Assembly: GCA_016281015.1 (NCBI GenBank)
Contig: JAEEHS010000042.1
Coordinates: 1 to 64,000 of the forward strand
Origin: Bacteroidales bacterium
GTDB lineage: Bacteria > Bacteroidota > Bacteroidia > Bacteroidales > UBA932
DNA: 64,000 bases
Direction of reading: 5' to 3'
Shown piece by piece: positions 46,080 through 56,489 of the stretch. Each line of letters starts with the position of its first letter. Positions within the stretch are counted from its first letter, which is position 1. The translations under genes were made by a program, and so were the position numbers. The notes under the pieces were generated by a model. The model saw only the letters and a program-made list of their open reading frames with translations, was not told where the DNA came from and did no database searches.

Positions 46080-48842
46080 ATGGATTACAACTTCATCGAG
46101 ATTGAACGCAAATGGCAGCAGTGGTGGGCCGACAACAAGACATACAAGGCTGAGGTGGATCCTTCCCGTGAGAAGTACTATGTCCTGGACATGTTCCCGT
46201 ACCCGAGCGGCGCGGGCTTGCATGTGGGGCATCCGCTGGGCTATATCGCCAGTGACATTTTTGCCCGTTACAAACGCCTGAAGGGCTTCAATGTCCTCCA
46301 TCCGATGGGCTATGACGCCTTCGGCCTGCCGGCGGAGCAGTATGCCATCCAGACCGGCCAGCATCCCGAAAAGACCACCCGCGAGAATGTGGCCCGATAC
46401 CGTGAGCAGCTGGACCGCATCGGCTTCTCCTTCGACTGGGACCGGGAGCTTCGCACCTCGGATCCGGATTACTTCAAATGGACCCAGTGGGCGTTCCTCA
46501 AGATGTTTGGATCCTGGTACGACAATGCCCTGCAGAAAGCCCGTCCGATCGAGGAATTGACGGCGGCGTTTGAAAAGGGCGGCTCCGCGGCCGTGAATGC
46601 AGCCTGCGGGGAGGTCCGTCCTTTCACGGCAGGGGAGTGGAAGGCTTTCTCCGAGAAGGAAAAGGCTGATATCCTGATGCAGTACCGGCTGGCCTATCAG
46701 GGCGAATCCACCGTAAACTGGTGCCCGGCCCTCGGGACGGTGCTCGCCAACGATGAAGTGAAGGACGGCTTCTCCGAGCGGGGCGGCCATCCTGTCTTCC
46801 AGAAAAAGATGACCCAGTGGCAGCTGAGGGTGTCCGCTTATGCTGCTCGCCTGCTCGAAGGGCTGGACCGCCTCGACTGGACGGAATCCCTCAAGGAGAT
46901 GCAGCGCAACTGGATCGGCCGCAGCGAAGGGGCGGAGATGGTCTTCAAAGTCCGCTGCGACGGGGCCGAGTACGACATGACGATTTTTACGACCCGCGCC
47001 GATACCGTGTTCGGGGTGACTTTCATGGTCCTGGCCCCGGAGAGCGAATGGGTGGAAAAACTGACAGCTTCTTCGCAGAAAGAGGCCGTTGAAGCCTATC
47101 TGGCGGAGGTCAAGAAAAAGACCGAGCGCGAACGGATGGCGGCCAAGGCCGTGACGGGCGTGTTCTCGGGATCCTATGCCGTGAATCCGCTGACGGGCGC
47201 CGAAGTGCCGGTGTGGATTGCGGAATATGTGCTCGCCGGTTACGGGACGGGGGCCATTATGGCCGTTCCCGCCCATGACAGCCGCGACTATGCCTTCGCG
47301 AAGAAATTCAATCTGCCCATCATCCCGCTCATCGAGGGGGCGGACGTGTCCACGGAGAGTTTCGATGCCAAGGAAGGCATCATGTGCAACAGCGGTTTCC
47401 TGAATGGAATGACGGTCCGTCAGGCCATTCCCGCGGCCATCGACTATATCGAGAAACAGGGCATCGGCCGCCGCAAGGTCAACTACCGTATCCGGGATGC
47501 CATCTTCTCCCGTCAGCGTTTCTGGGGAGAACCGTTCCCGATTTATTTCAAGGATGGGATTGCGACGCCCGTTCCTTTCGAGGCGCTTCCGCTGCAACTG
47601 CCTGAAATCGACCAGTACAAGCCCACCGAAGACGGGCAGCCGCCGCTTGCACGGGCCAAGGACTGGACCTATGAGGGCTATCCGCTGGAGACCTCCACGA
47701 TGCCGGGTTTTGCCGGCTCCAGTGCCTATTATCTCCGATATATGGATCCGCATAACGACAAGGCGCTCGTCAGCCCGGAAGCCAATCAGTACTGGCGCAG
47801 CGTGGACCTGTATGTCGGCGGCACCGAACATGCGACGGGGCACCTGATTTACAGCCGTTTCTGGAACAAGTTCCTCTACGATCTCGGCTATGTCTGCGAG
47901 GACGAGCCCTTCCGCAAACTGATCAACCAGGGCATGATCCAGGGCCGTACCAGCTACGCCTACCGGATCACCGGCACCAAGACCTATGTCTCCGCCGGAC
48001 TGAAAGGACAGTATGAGACCTCCGCCGTCCGGGTGCCGGTCTCGATGGTCCGCAACGACCGCATGGACGTGGAGGCCTTCAGAAAATGGATTCCGGAGAA
48101 TGCCGACGCCGAATTCATCCTGGAAAACGGGGAATTTGTCTGCGGCTGGGCCATCGAGAAGATGTCCAAGACCTTCTTCAATGTGGTCAATCCGGATGAG
48201 ATCTGCAATAACTATGGCGCCGATACCCTCCGCCTCTATGAGATGTTCCTGGGTCCGATCGAACAGGCGAAGCCCTGGAGTACGGACGGCATCGACGGGG
48301 TCAACCGTTTCCTGAAGAAATTCTGGCGCCTGTTCTGGGACCGGGATACCTTCCTGGTGACGGACGAAGCGCCGACCAGAGCCGAGCTGAAGGCGCTCCA
48401 CAAGCTGATCGGCAAGGAACAGGAGGATATCGAGCATTTCTCCTACAACACGACGATTTCGGCCTTCATGATTGCCTTGAACGAACTCCAGGGCTGTTCG
48501 AAGCGGGCGGTGCTGGAGCCCCTCGTGATCCTGCTCTCGCCCTTCGCCCCGCACATGGCGGAAGAACTGTATCACCAGCTCGGCCATGCGGATTCCGTCG
48601 TATGGGCCTCCTTCCCTGCGTACAAGGCGGAATATACGGTGGACGACAGCGTGAAGTACCCGGTGTCCTTCAACGGAAAGACCCGCTTTGTCCTGGAAGT
48701 GAGCGCCTCCCTGACGCCCTCCGAGGTGGAGGCGGCGGTCCGCTCGGACGCCCAGACTGCGAAATACCTTGCCGGCGGTACGGTGGCCAAGGTCATCGTC
48801 GTTCCCGGCCGCATCGTGAATGTCGTCGTCAAGCCATCATAG
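46080..48842 (+). CDS. leuS: Leucyl-tRNA synthetase
   Basis: Class I synthetase charging tRNA-Leu in the cytoplasm; 920 residues with the editing (CP1) domain inserted. The HIGH-type motif is HVGHPLG near residue 45, the editing-site threonine-rich region lies near [16 protein letters not shown], and the KMSKS loop reads KMSKT. The C-terminal anticodon-binding domain ends in [18 protein letters not shown]. The gene starts 5 nt after the M28/TonB gene and is followed after 3 nt by the YitT-type gene. Confidence 0.96.
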   Translation: MDYNFIEIERKWQQWWADNKTYKAEVDPSREKYYVLDMFPYPSGAGLHVGHPLGYIASDIFARYKRLKGFNVLHPMGYDAFGLPAEQYAIQTGQHPEKTTRENVARYREQLDRIGFSFDWDRELRTSDPDYFKWTQWAFLKMFGSWYDNALQKARPIEELTAAFEKGGSAAVNAACGEVRPFTAGEWKAFSEKEKADILMQYRLAYQGESTVNWCPALGTVLANDEVKDGFSERGGHPVFQKKMTQWQLRVSAYAARLLEGLDRLDWTESLKEMQRNWIGRSEGAEMVFKVRCDGAEYDMTIFTTRADTVFGVTFMVLAPESEWVEKLTASSQKEAVEAYLAEVKKKTERERMAAKAVTGVFSGSYAVNPLTGAEVPVWIAEYVLAGYGTGAIMAVPAHDSRDYAFAKKFNLPIIPLIEGADVSTESFDAKEGIMCNSGFLNGMTVRQAIPAAIDYIEKQGIGRRKVNYRIRDAIFSRQRFWGEPFPIYFKDGIATPVPFEALPLQLPEIDQYKPTEDGQPPLARAKDWTYEGYPLETSTMPGFAGSSAYYLRYMDPHNDKALVSPEANQYWRSVDLYVGGTEHATGHLIYSRFWNKFLYDLGYVCEDEPFRKLINQGMIQGRTSYAYRITGTKTYVSAGLKGQYETSAVRVPVSMVRNDRMDVEAFRKWIPENADAEFILENGEFVCGWAIEKMSKTFFNVVNPDEICNNYGADTLRLYEMFLGPIEQAKPWSTDGIDGVNRFLKKFWRLFWDRDTFLVTDEAPTRAELKALHKLIGKEQEDIEHFSYNTTISAFMIALNELQGCSKRAVLEPLVILLSPFAPHMAEELYHQLGHADSVVWASFPAYKAEYTVDDSVKYPVSFNGKTRFVLEVSASLTPSEVEAAVRSDAQTAKYLAGGTVAKVIVVPGRIVNVVVKPS

Positions 48843-48845
48843 CCT

Positions 48846-49817
48846 ATGCCACTGAGTAAAAAGACCCTCCTGAGGAGCATCAAGGAGTGGGTGCTGGTTA
48901 CCCTGGGCGTACTGATCTATGTGACGGGATGGGCCCTCTTCCTGCTGCCGAACAACCTGGTCGGCGGCGGGGTTTCGGGTATCAGTTCGATCATCCAATA
49001 TGCCACCGGCATCCAGATCGGTTATTCCTATTTTGTCCTGAATGCCATCCTGCTGATTGCGGCGTTTTTCATCCTGGGAACTTCCTTCGGCGCCAAGACC
49101 ATCTATGCCATCATCGTAGCTTCGGCCGGCCTCAGGATCCTGCCGGAAGTGATTCCGCCGGAAATCATCAATACCCTGGCCCTGCAGAACGGGAAACTGA
49201 TGTCCACGCTGATGGGCGGACTGATGGCCGGCATCGGGATCGGCATGTCCATCTCCAATGGGGGATCGACCGGCGGGACGGATATCATCGCGTTGATTTA
49301 CACGAAGTTCCGGAATGTTTCGCCGGGAAAGGTGCTGCTGTATCTGGACTTTTTCATCATCCTGTCCTCGCTCCTGGTCCCTTCTTATGTCCAGGACCTG
49401 GACCCGGTGAGCGGAGCGGCGCTGCTGGACGGGGAAGGGAATCCGCTGCGTCACCTGATGCCTTTCGCCGACAAGGTGACGACCGTGGTGTATGGCCTGA
49501 TTCTCGTGACGGTGAACGGAAAGGTCGTGGACCTGTACCTCTCCGGATCGCAGCAGAGCGTCCAGCTGTTCATCCTTTCCCAGAAGTACGCCGAGATTGC
49601 GGATGTCATTACCCGTGACCTCCACCGGGGGGTGACCGTGCTGGACGGCCGCGGCTGGTTTACCCAGCAGACGACCCACGTCCTGATGGTGATTACGCGG
49701 AAGACGGACCTGAACCTGCTTCTGCGCCACATCAAGTTGATAGACCCGAAAGCGTTCCTTTCCGTCTCTTCGGTCAACGGAGTGTATGGAAAGGGTTTTG
49801 ATACGATAAAGAAATAG
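48846..49817 (+). CDS. YitT family membrane protein (with DUF2179)
   Basis: Protein of 323 residues with about six N-terminal helices (LVTLGVLIYVTGWALFLLPNNLVGGGVSGIS; NGGSTGGTDIIA, the usual YitT signature) and a soluble C-terminal DUF2179 domain (about 235-315: LSQKYAEIADVITRDLHRGVTVLDGRGWFT). YitT proteins are widespread with unknown function; transport of small molecules is suspected in the family. It is 3 nt after leuS. Confidence 0.9.
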   Translation: MPLSKKTLLRSIKEWVLVTLGVLIYVTGWALFLLPNNLVGGGVSGISSIIQYATGIQIGYSYFVLNAILLIAAFFILGTSFGAKTIYAIIVASAGLRILPEVIPPEIINTLALQNGKLMSTLMGGLMAGIGIGMSISNGGSTGGTDIIALIYTKFRNVSPGKVLLYLDFFIILSSLLVPSYVQDLDPVSGAALLDGEGNPLRHLMPFADKVTTVVYGLILVTVNGKVVDLYLSGSQQSVQLFILSQKYAEIADVITRDLHRGVTVLDGRGWFTQQTTHVLMVITRKTDLNLLLRHIKLIDPKAFLSVSSVNGVYGKGFDTIKK

Positions 49818-49821
49818 AAAG

Positions 49822-49848
49822 GTACAGCTGCGGACCGGGGCACTGTAC
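49822..49848. repeat. Inverted repeat before the AraC-type gene
   Basis: GTACAG (49822-49827) and CTGTAC (49843-49848) are perfect inverted arms separated by 15 nt, ending 5 nt before the regulator's ATG. It may be an operator for autoregulation or a weak hairpin. No consensus -7 box lies between it and the YitT gene. Confidence 0.5.
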
Positions 49849-49853
49849 AACAG

Positions 49854-50360
49854 ATGATACTCTTTTTGACGATCCTCTGTGTCCTCTCTGCCTCGGCTGG
49901 TATTATTTATCTGCTGATCCGGAGGCGCCGTCTCCAGCGGGAACGCGCCTTGTCAGAGATGGACATGCTCTCCTCTGCCGACTTTGAGATGACGGCGATC
50001 GACCAGTTTCTCTATGACCGGTGTTGCAGATATATGGTGGAAAAGAAGCCCTTCCTGGTGGTGGATTTCGCCCTTGGAGACCTCGCTGCCACCCTCTATA
50101 CCAACAAAGTGTACCTGTCCAAGACCATCAACCGTTACTCCGGCAAAAACTTTCGCCAGTACGTCAACTATTACCGGGTGATGTATGCGGCCGAAACCTT
50201 CCGGAAGAACATGCGGCTTAGGGTGAGGGACCTGTCCGAAATGTCGGGATTCCGTACACCGAACACCTTCACCCAGGCATTCAAGAGCGTGCTGGGGGAA
50301 AACCCGAGCGACTGGTGCCACACGATGCGTCAGGGATTGAAGAAGAAAAAACAAGAATAA
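49854..50360 (+). CDS. Membrane-anchored AraC-family regulator
   Basis: A 168-residue protein: one N-terminal transmembrane helix (about 1-22), a basic stop-transfer segment RRRRLQRER, then an AraC-type double helix-turn-helix domain (about 65-160) with LGDLAATLYTNKVYLSKTINRYSGKNFRQYVNYYR and MSGFRTPNTFTQAFKSVLGENPSDW. There is no ligand-binding domain and no sensor domain. Direct tethering of AraC to the membrane occurs in Bacteroidetes as truncated relatives of hybrid two-component systems. The start at 49854 makes the helix; an internal start would remove it. Confidence 0.8.
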   Translation: MILFLTILCVLSASAGIIYLLIRRRRLQRERALSEMDMLSSADFEMTAIDQFLYDRCCRYMVEKKPFLVVDFALGDLAATLYTNKVYLSKTINRYSGKNFRQYVNYYRVMYAAETFRKNMRLRVRDLSEMSGFRTPNTFTQAFKSVLGENPSDWCHTMRQGLKKKKQE

Positions 50361-50379
50361 TTTTCTTCGGCCCGCAGCT

Positions 50380-51081
50380 TTACTTTTCTACTCCTTTCCA
50401 GTTTTCCGGAACAGGAGCGGTGACATCCACCCCGGTCTTTTTGACGGGGTGGATGAACTGTATATTCCGGGCATGGAGGCAGATGCCTCCGTCGGGGTTG
50501 GAGCGTGGAGCGCCGTATTTGAGGTCTCCTTTGATCGGGCAGCCGATGTGGGAGAGCTGGCAGCGGATCTGGTGGTGCCGTCCGGTCAGGAGTTCCACTT
50601 CGACCAGGTGGTAGCGTTCGGTACTCCGGAGGTAGCGGTACCGCAGGCGCGCCTCCTTGGCTCCGGGCCCCTTGGACACATAGGATTTGTTCTGTTTCTC
50701 GTTTCGTACGAGCAGGTCGGTCAGCGTCCCTTCCGGGGGCTCCGGCTTCTGGCAGCAAAGGGCCCAGTAGGTTTTGTGGACCGCGCCGCTACGGAACATT
50801 TCCCCCAGCCGTTCCAGGGCCTTGGAGGTCTTGGCGAGCAGGACGATCCCGCTCACAGGGCGGTCCAGGCGGTGGGGAATGCCCATAAACACCCCTCCCG
50901 GCTTGCTGTCCCGGCGGGCGATGAAGGCCTTCAGGGTTTCGGCGAGGGGTTCGTCCCCGGTCTTGTCCCCCTGGACAATTTCGCCGGGCCGCTTGTTGAA
51001 TACCAGCAAGTGGTTGTCTTCGTAGAGAATCCGTCCCTGGATGTCCGCGAATTCTTCGTCCGTGAGTTGTCTATAGACCAT
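50380..51081 (-). CDS. RluA-family pseudouridine synthase
   Basis: Converts specific uridines of rRNA or tRNA to pseudouridine; 233 residues. The catalytic motif is HRLDRPVSG (Asp in HRLD), with GEIVQGDKTG before it and the C-terminal GRHHQIRCQLSHIGCPIKGDLKYG typical of RluA/RsuA-like enzymes. It lacks an N-terminal S4 domain, so it belongs to the short RluA/TruC-like group; the exact target is uncertain. It ends 19 nt from the convergent AraC-type gene and is divergent from uvrA. Confidence 0.9.
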   Translation of the reverse strand: MVYRQLTDEEFADIQGRILYEDNHLLVFNKRPGEIVQGDKTGDEPLAETLKAFIARRDSKPGGVFMGIPHRLDRPVSGIVLLAKTSKALERLGEMFRSGAVHKTYWALCCQKPEPPEGTLTDLLVRNEKQNKSYVSKGPGAKEARLRYRYLRSTERYHLVEVELLTGRHHQIRCQLSHIGCPIKGDLKYGAPRSNPDGGICLHARNIQFIHPVKKTGVDVTAPVPENWKGVEK

Positions 51082-51097
51082 GTCGTGCGCGTTTTGC

Positions 51098-51128
51098 TTT
51101 GCAAAGATAGTGTTTTTTTGTATTTTTG
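51098..51128 (+). promoter_or_regulatory. Promoter of uvrA (TTTG, 19 nt, TATTTTTG)
   Basis: TTTG (51098-51101), 19 nt, TATTTTTG (51121-51128), 18 nt before the ATG at 51147. It overlaps the rluA-type -7 box on the other strand. Confidence 0.8.
51102..51109 (-). promoter_or_regulatory. -7 box of the RluA-type gene (TATCTTTG)
   Basis: TATCTTTG on the minus strand, 20 nt before the ATG at 51079-51081. No -33 TTTG at the expected distance. Confidence 0.55.
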
Positions 51129-51146
51129 TATGCTTATAGGACAGCG

Positions 51147-53954
51147 ATGCCGACAGAAGGAAACATCATCATCAAGGGGGCGAAAGTCAACAACCTCAAG
51201 AACATTACACTGGAGATTCCGCGGAACCGTTTCGTGGTCATTACCGGCATTTCCGGCAGCGGAAAATCCTCTCTCGCCTTCGATACGCTCTTCGCGGAAG
51301 GACAGCGCCGTTTCGCGGAAAGCCTCTCTTCCTATGCCCGCCAGTTCCTGGGCCGGATGTCCAAGCCCGACGTCGAACAGATCGAAGGCATTCCGCCGGC
51401 CATCGCCATCGAGCAGAAAGTCAATATCCGGAACCCGCGTTCCACGGTCGCCACGACGACGGAAATCTACGACTATCTCCGGGTCCTCTTTGCCCGGATT
51501 GGCCGGACTTATTCGCCCGTCAGCGGGGAGGAAGTCCATGCCCATACGGTCCAGGATGTCCTCTCGGCCATCTTCGATGGTACTCCCAAGGCCGTCTACA
51601 TCCTTTCGGACATCGGTTGGAAGGAGCGCAGCGACCGGGTGGAAGTGATCCTTTCGCTCAAGGAGGAAGGCTACAGCCGGCTTTTCGATGTCTCCTCCGG
51701 GGAGGTCTGGGATATGGAAGAAGTCCTGCAGCGGCAGGAAGCGGCTCCCGAGGAGCTGTATCTGCTGGTGGACCGCTCCCGCTTGACGGGTGAGGAGGAT
51801 GAAGACCTCCGTGCGCGGCTGACCGCTTCCGTCCAGACGGCCTTCGACAAGGGCGACGGAAAGATGGCCCTCTGGTCAGATGGCCGCCTCAGCACCTTCT
51901 CGTCCCGCTTTGAGCGCGATGGCCTTCAGTTCCGCGAGCCGGACGAATACCTGTTCAGTTTCAACTCTCCGCTGGGGGCCTGTCCGGTCTGCGGCGGTCT
52001 GGGGAAGATCATCGGCATCAGTGAAGACCTGGTCATCCCGGACAAGACAAAGAGTATCTATGACGGGGCCATCGCCTGCTGGCGGGGTGAAAAGATGAGC
52101 TGGTTCAAGGACCTTGTCATCCGTAATTCCGAAAAATACGGCATCCCGATTTTCGAGCCCTGGTGCCGGCTGACCGAGGCCCAGAAGCGTATCATCTGGG
52201 ATTCCCGCTCTGTCGAGGGGGACGAAACGACCATCGTGGGCCTGAACGAATTCTTCGAATGGGTCGAGGCGAACCGTTATAAGATCCAGTACAAATACAT
52301 GCTCAGCCGCTACAGCGGGCGGACGACCTGCCATGCCTGCCAGGGGAGCCGGCTGAGAAAGGAAGCGCTCTATGTGAAGGTCGGGGGAAAGACCATCCAT
52401 GAGCTCCTGGAGATGAACATCGATGTGCTACTGCATTTTTTCGAGACCATCTCCCTGACCCCTTATGAACGGACCGTTGCCGGGAAGACCCTCGAAGAGA
52501 TCTGCTACCGCCTTCGCTGCGTCCAGGATGTGGGACTGGGCTATCTGACGCTCAGCCGGAGCATGAACACCCTCTCCGGCGGCGAAAGCCAGCGGGTGAA
52601 TCTGGTGACGGCCCTCGGCAGTTCCCTGGTCGGGTCCATGTACATCCTGGACGAACCGTCCATCGGCCTGCATCCGCGGGATACCGAGCGGCTGATTGCC
52701 GTGCTGCGGCGCCTCAGGGACATCGGCAACACGGTGGTTGTCGTGGAACACGATCCGGAGATTATCCGGGCGGCGGACCAGCTGGTGGACCTGGGACCCC
52801 TGGCCGGCGTGAACGGCGGCGAGGTGGTGTTCCAGGGCGTCGTCGGCGCGCAGTCGCCCCGGGAGGAGCAGCGGTCGCTGACGCTTCAGTACCTCAGCGG
52901 GGCACGGCGCCCCTATCTGCGGGAAAAACGGCCCTGGCGTTACAGCCTCCTGATCAAAGGGGCCATGCAGAACAATCTGAAAGACATTGATGTCCGCATC
53001 CCCCTGCATGTGCTGACCGTGGTGAGCGGAGTCAGCGGCAGCGGCAAGTCTTCCCTGGTCGGCGACATCCTCTATCCGGCGCTCCGGCGCACCCTGGAGG
53101 AGACCGGCGACGTTCCGGGGACCTTCCGGGGGCTGGGCGGCAACCTGGACCGCATTTCCCGCGTGGAGTATGTGGACCAGAATCCCATCGGGAAGTCCTC
53201 CCGTTCCAATGCCGTGACCTACCTGAAGGTCTATGACGACATCCGGAAGCTCCTCAGCGAGCAGCAGTATGCCCGCATCAACGGCTTCACGCCGTCTTAC
53301 TTTTCCTTCAACCAGGAAGGCGGCCGCTGTCCGGAGTGCCAGGGCGACGGATTCGTCAAGATCGGGATGCAGTTCATGGCAGATGTGACCATGGTCTGTG
53401 AGACCTGCGGCGGAAAGCGTTTCAAGCCCGAAATCCTCGAAGTCCGTTACCGGGGAAAGAACGTGGATGACATCCTGGACATGTCCGTGGACGAGGCCAT
53501 CGCTTTTTTCTCGGCCTGCCCGGACGAGGCGGCCCGACGGATCGCCGCCCGATTGCAGCCGCTGGTGGATGTCGGACTGGGCTACATCAAACTCGGCCAG
53601 AGTTCCAGCACCCTGTCCGGCGGGGAGAGCCAGCGGATCAAGCTGGCCTATTTCCTCTCGGTCAATGAGGAGAAAGCCCGGAACAACCATATCCTCTTCA
53701 TCTTCGACGAGCCGACGACGGGCCTTCATTTCTACGATGTGGAGAAGCTTCTGCGCTCGCTGGATGCCCTGATTGCCAAAGGGCACAGCGTGCTGGTCGT
53801 GGAACACAACCTGGATGTCATCCGCTCTGCGGACTGGGTGATCGACCTCGGACCGGATGCCGGAGACCGGGGCGGGGAAGTAGTCTTCGAAGGAACGCCG
53901 GAGGATTTGGCGAAGGACAAAAAATCCGTGACGGCGCGTTATTTACGAGAATAA
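51147..53954 (+). CDS. uvrA: Excinuclease ABC subunit A
   Basis: DNA damage-recognition ATPase of nucleotide excision repair; 935 residues. Two ABC modules have Walker A motifs GISGSGKSS and GVSGSGKSS and ABC signatures [11 protein letters not shown] and [11 protein letters not shown]. Zinc-finger cysteines occur as [15 protein letters not shown] and CPECQGDG. I chose the ATG at 51147 ([19 protein letters not shown]) because it is the family start and lies after a full promoter. The stop lies 18 nt before the first glycosyltransferase gene. Confidence 0.96.
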   Translation: MPTEGNIIIKGAKVNNLKNITLEIPRNRFVVITGISGSGKSSLAFDTLFAEGQRRFAESLSSYARQFLGRMSKPDVEQIEGIPPAIAIEQKVNIRNPRSTVATTTEIYDYLRVLFARIGRTYSPVSGEEVHAHTVQDVLSAIFDGTPKAVYILSDIGWKERSDRVEVILSLKEEGYSRLFDVSSGEVWDMEEVLQRQEAAPEELYLLVDRSRLTGEEDEDLRARLTASVQTAFDKGDGKMALWSDGRLSTFSSRFERDGLQFREPDEYLFSFNSPLGACPVCGGLGKIIGISEDLVIPDKTKSIYDGAIACWRGEKMSWFKDLVIRNSEKYGIPIFEPWCRLTEAQKRIIWDSRSVEGDETTIVGLNEFFEWVEANRYKIQYKYMLSRYSGRTTCHACQGSRLRKEALYVKVGGKTIHELLEMNIDVLLHFFETISLTPYERTVAGKTLEEICYRLRCVQDVGLGYLTLSRSMNTLSGGESQRVNLVTALGSSLVGSMYILDEPSIGLHPRDTERLIAVLRRLRDIGNTVVVVEHDPEIIRAADQLVDLGPLAGVNGGEVVFQGVVGAQSPREEQRSLTLQYLSGARRPYLREKRPWRYSLLIKGAMQNNLKDIDVRIPLHVLTVVSGVSGSGKSSLVGDILYPALRRTLEETGDVPGTFRGLGGNLDRISRVEYVDQNPIGKSSRSNAVTYLKVYDDIRKLLSEQQYARINGFTPSYFSFNQEGGRCPECQGDGFVKIGMQFMADVTMVCETCGGKRFKPEILEVRYRGKNVDDILDMSVDEAIAFFSACPDEAARRIAARLQPLVDVGLGYIKLGQSSSTLSGGESQRIKLAYFLSVNEEKARNNHILFIFDEPTTGLHFYDVEKLLRSLDALIAKGHSVLVVEHNLDVIRSADWVIDLGPDAGDRGGEVVFEGTPEDLAKDKKSVTARYLRE

Positions 53955-53958
53955 TCCG

Positions 53959-53966
53959 TATCTTTG
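53959..53966 (+). promoter_or_regulatory. -7 box of the glycosyltransferase cluster (TATCTTTG)
   Basis: TATCTTTG ends only 6 nt before the ATG at 53973, so transcription should begin at or within a few bases of the start codon. No TTTG is seen at -33. Confidence 0.5.
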
Positions 53967-53972
53967 AAAACT

Positions 53973-54809
53973 ATGAAGAGAATTGCCGCGCTGACGATGG
54001 TCCGTAATGATGACTTCTACCTGCAGAAGTGGGTAGCGTATTACGGCGCCCAGCTGGGCAAGGAACATCTGTTTATTTACTTCGACGGCATAGACCAGGA
54101 GATTCCCTCTTTCTGTGAAGGGACCCATACCTGCCGGGTGGAAAAGGTCGGGAACAATGTGGTGGAGCATGACCGTCTCCGGTTGCATTTTCTGTCGGAA
54201 CGGGCCGCGGAGCGTTTCCGGGAGGGCTATGACCTCGTCATCGGAACGGATGCGGATGAAATAATCGTCGTGGACCCGGCCCTGGGACTTTCTCTCCCGG
54301 AGTACCTGTCCGCGCAGTCCATTGCATCATCTCTTTCTCCGCTGGGCCTGGATTTCGGACAGAAGCTGGGTGAGGAACCGGCCATTACCCTGGACCGGCC
54401 TTTCCTGAACCAGCGGCACTATGCACTGATCGGTCCGCGTTATACCAAGACCAGCATCCTCTCGCGTCCCCTGACCTGGGGCAGCGGATTCCATCGGGTG
54501 AAGGGTCATAACTTCCATATAGCCAAAGATTTATATTTGCTCCACTTCGGTTATTTCGACCGCGGCCGCATCGTCGCCCGTTTCAAGGATGGCGACCGCG
54601 CGGAGCAGGGCTGGGAACACCATATCGCCAAGCGCTCCCGGACCATCCGCCTGGTGACCCGCCGCAAGGCCCGGGATTTCGGCCGGTGGACCCGTTTTGC
54701 CCGCTGGATGCAGTCCTGGTGCCGTCCGCCCTATGCCTGGAACAAGCCGGCCATGCTGGAAATGAAAATTGTCGTCCGTATTCCGGAACGCTTTAAAGAC
54801 CTGGTGTAG
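53973..54809 (+). CDS. Glycosyltransferase, GT-A fold (family 2/92-like)
   Basis: Cytoplasmic protein of 278 residues with the start RIAALTMVRNDDFYLQKWVAYYGAQLG, a pattern of Glyco_tranf_2_4/GT92-like enzymes, and a metal-binding DAD in GTDADEIIVVDP. The donor sugar and acceptor are unknown. The C-terminal part is rich in arginine and tryptophan and ends with RIPERFKDLV. The ATG at 53973 is chosen; an in-frame TTG 9 nt earlier lies inside the -7 box. It opens a run of co-directional glycan genes and is followed 1 nt later by a GT2. Confidence 0.8.
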   Translation: MKRIAALTMVRNDDFYLQKWVAYYGAQLGKEHLFIYFDGIDQEIPSFCEGTHTCRVEKVGNNVVEHDRLRLHFLSERAAERFREGYDLVIGTDADEIIVVDPALGLSLPEYLSAQSIASSLSPLGLDFGQKLGEEPAITLDRPFLNQRHYALIGPRYTKTSILSRPLTWGSGFHRVKGHNFHIAKDLYLLHFGYFDRGRIVARFKDGDRAEQGWEHHIAKRSRTIRLVTRRKARDFGRWTRFARWMQSWCRPPYAWNKPAMLEMKIVVRIPERFKDLV

Positions 54810-54810
54810 T

Positions 54811-55734
54811 ATGGACAGTCCGCTGGTATCCGTCATCGTCCCGGTCTATGGGGTCGAAAAGTACATCTCCCGCTGTGCGGAGAGTCTGTTCGCGCAGACT
54901 TGGCCCCGGATTGAGTTTATCTTTGTGGACGACGGCTCTCCCGACGGCTCGGTCGCGGTGCTGGAATCCGTCCTTGCCCGGCAGGAGGCTTCCCTCCAGG
55001 AGCGGGTCCATCTGATCCGGAAGACCAATGAAGGATTGCCGAAAGCCCGGGAGAGCGGGATGAAGGCTGCCCGGGGCGCGTATGTCCTCCATGTGGACTC
55101 GGACGACTGGCTGGAACCCATGGCTGTCGAGCATCTGGTGTGCATAGCCGAGGAAACAGGGGCGGACATCGTTGTTTTCGACTTCTGGAAGGAATATGGC
55201 CACCGTCGGAAACTGGACAGCGAGAAGGATTCTTCCATCGCCGATCCGGATCTTTTCCGGAAACGCCTCTACACCTATGCGTCGTACGGCTATGTGTGGA
55301 ATAAATTCTACCGCCGTGGCGTCTGCGAGGACCTGTATTATCCCTCCTATTCGATGCATGAGGACATCGTCTTCAATACCCAGGCGCTTTTCCGCGCCCG
55401 GAAGATTGTCCATCTGAAAGAGGGCCTGTACCATTACAACCGGACCAACGCCGCTTCGGCGACGCGCGTGGCCCAGCGTCTCCGCCGGAGCCGCAGCGCC
55501 CGGAACATGATGGACTTTTACCGCCATTTTGCCCGCCAGGTGAACAGTCCGCTCCGCGGCGTGGACGATGAAATCATCCTGAGGGCCGCCTGGATCGGCC
55601 TGACCAAGGACCGGAGCCTCTTCGAAGACTATCCGGAACTCGCCTCCCTGGCCTTGTCGTATCCCCTGAAAGCCGGGCGCTTCGTCGGGCTCGGCGCTCA
55701 GCTCATCCTGAAAATCTATCTGAAATGCCGCTGA
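54811..55734 (+). CDS. Family 2 glycosyltransferase
   Basis: Classical GT2 enzyme of 307 residues: VSVIVPVYGVEKYISRCAESL, the nucleotide-binding FVDDGSPDGS, the DXD-type LHVDSDDWLEP, and a MHEDIVF motif after the acceptor loop. It transfers one sugar from a nucleotide donor to a growing polysaccharide or glycolipid at the inner face of the membrane. It starts 1 nt after the preceding gene; the next gene begins 10 nt before its stop. The linkage is not predictable. Confidence 0.9.
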   Translation: MDSPLVSVIVPVYGVEKYISRCAESLFAQTWPRIEFIFVDDGSPDGSVAVLESVLARQEASLQERVHLIRKTNEGLPKARESGMKAARGAYVLHVDSDDWLEPMAVEHLVCIAEETGADIVVFDFWKEYGHRRKLDSEKDSSIADPDLFRKRLYTYASYGYVWNKFYRRGVCEDLYYPSYSMHEDIVFNTQALFRARKIVHLKEGLYHYNRTNAASATRVAQRLRRSRSARNMMDFYRHFARQVNSPLRGVDDEIILRAAWIGLTKDRSLFEDYPELASLALSYPLKAGRFVGLGAQLILKIYLKCR

Positions 55735-56483
55735 CGGAGCCTGTTTATATCGTATCGGTCGTCCGGGATTACGAGATGTATGACCGCTGTATCCGGAACA
55801 ATCCGTTCTGTCAGGGATTCCAGCTCTTTCCGCTGGATAACCGCACGGAGAACCTTCCGGTACCCGTCCGTTACAACCAGTTCCTGGACAGAGAGGAGGA
55901 AGACGGGTGGATCGTTTTCTGCCATGAAGACTGGCGGCTGGACTGCAGCCTGCCGCCCCTTTTGGAGGGCCTGGACCGAAGCCGCCTGTACGGGCCCATC
56001 GGCATGTGGCTGATCGAGTGCCCTCATTCGGATTTCATGGAAGTGCGGGGCTTTACCGTAGACGGTCCCAAAGACGGCAGCCGCTCAAACCGTTTCCGCG
56101 GAGTCCGGCTCCGCGGCCGGGTGGACACGTTCGACTGCCAATGCCTGGTGGTCCACAGTTCCCTGATCCGCCGTTATGGTCTCCGCTTCGATGAACGGCT
56201 GGCCTTTGACCTTTATGTCGAGGATTTCTGCGTGGGAGCGTATGAGCGCTATGGCATTGAGTCCCATATCCTGCTGATGGAGTGCCATCATTTTTCGCAG
56301 GGAAGTGTCGGGCAGCGTTTCTATGAAGCGCTGGCCTGTCTGCAGGAAAAATACCGTTCGGCGCGAAAACGCTATGCATCCATTGTCGGCCGTCATATCA
56401 CCTTCGGGCGCAATACGGACAAGCCGGTGTATAATATGCACCGCACCCTGGGTGCCATGATACGTTATTTGATTAAAAAATAG
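55725..56483 (+). CDS. Glycosyltransferase-like protein (StrF/Glyco_tranf_2_5 type)
   Basis: A 252-residue protein with the layout of the StrF-type glycosyltransferase-like family (Glyco_tranf_2_5): YIVSVVRDYEMYDRCIRNNP, an acidic WIVFCHEDWRLD in place of the usual DXD, LYGPIGMW, then VDTFDCQCLVVHSSL and FDERLAFDLYVEDFC. Catalysis is unproven for this family. It overlaps the upstream GT2 by 10 nt and is followed 6 nt later by the GT32/RgpF fusion. It is most likely part of the same glycan pathway. Confidence 0.65.
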   Translation: MPLTEPVYIVSVVRDYEMYDRCIRNNPFCQGFQLFPLDNRTENLPVPVRYNQFLDREEEDGWIVFCHEDWRLDCSLPPLLEGLDRSRLYGPIGMWLIECPHSDFMEVRGFTVDGPKDGSRSNRFRGVRLRGRVDTFDCQCLVVHSSLIRRYGLRFDERLAFDLYVEDFCVGAYERYGIESHILLMECHHFSQGSVGQRFYEALACLQEKYRSARKRYASIVGRHITFGRNTDKPVYNMHRTLGAMIRYLIKK

Positions 56484-56489
56484 ACGGCC

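Noticed and set aside
48162..48176. KMSKT instead of KMSKS in leuS as a sign of damage
   Set aside because: Thr for Ser in this loop is tolerated in class I synthetases, and the rest of the enzyme is intact.
45783..48587. 934-codon open frame opposite leuS
   Set aside because: Shadow frame of leuS; no start context or motif of its own.
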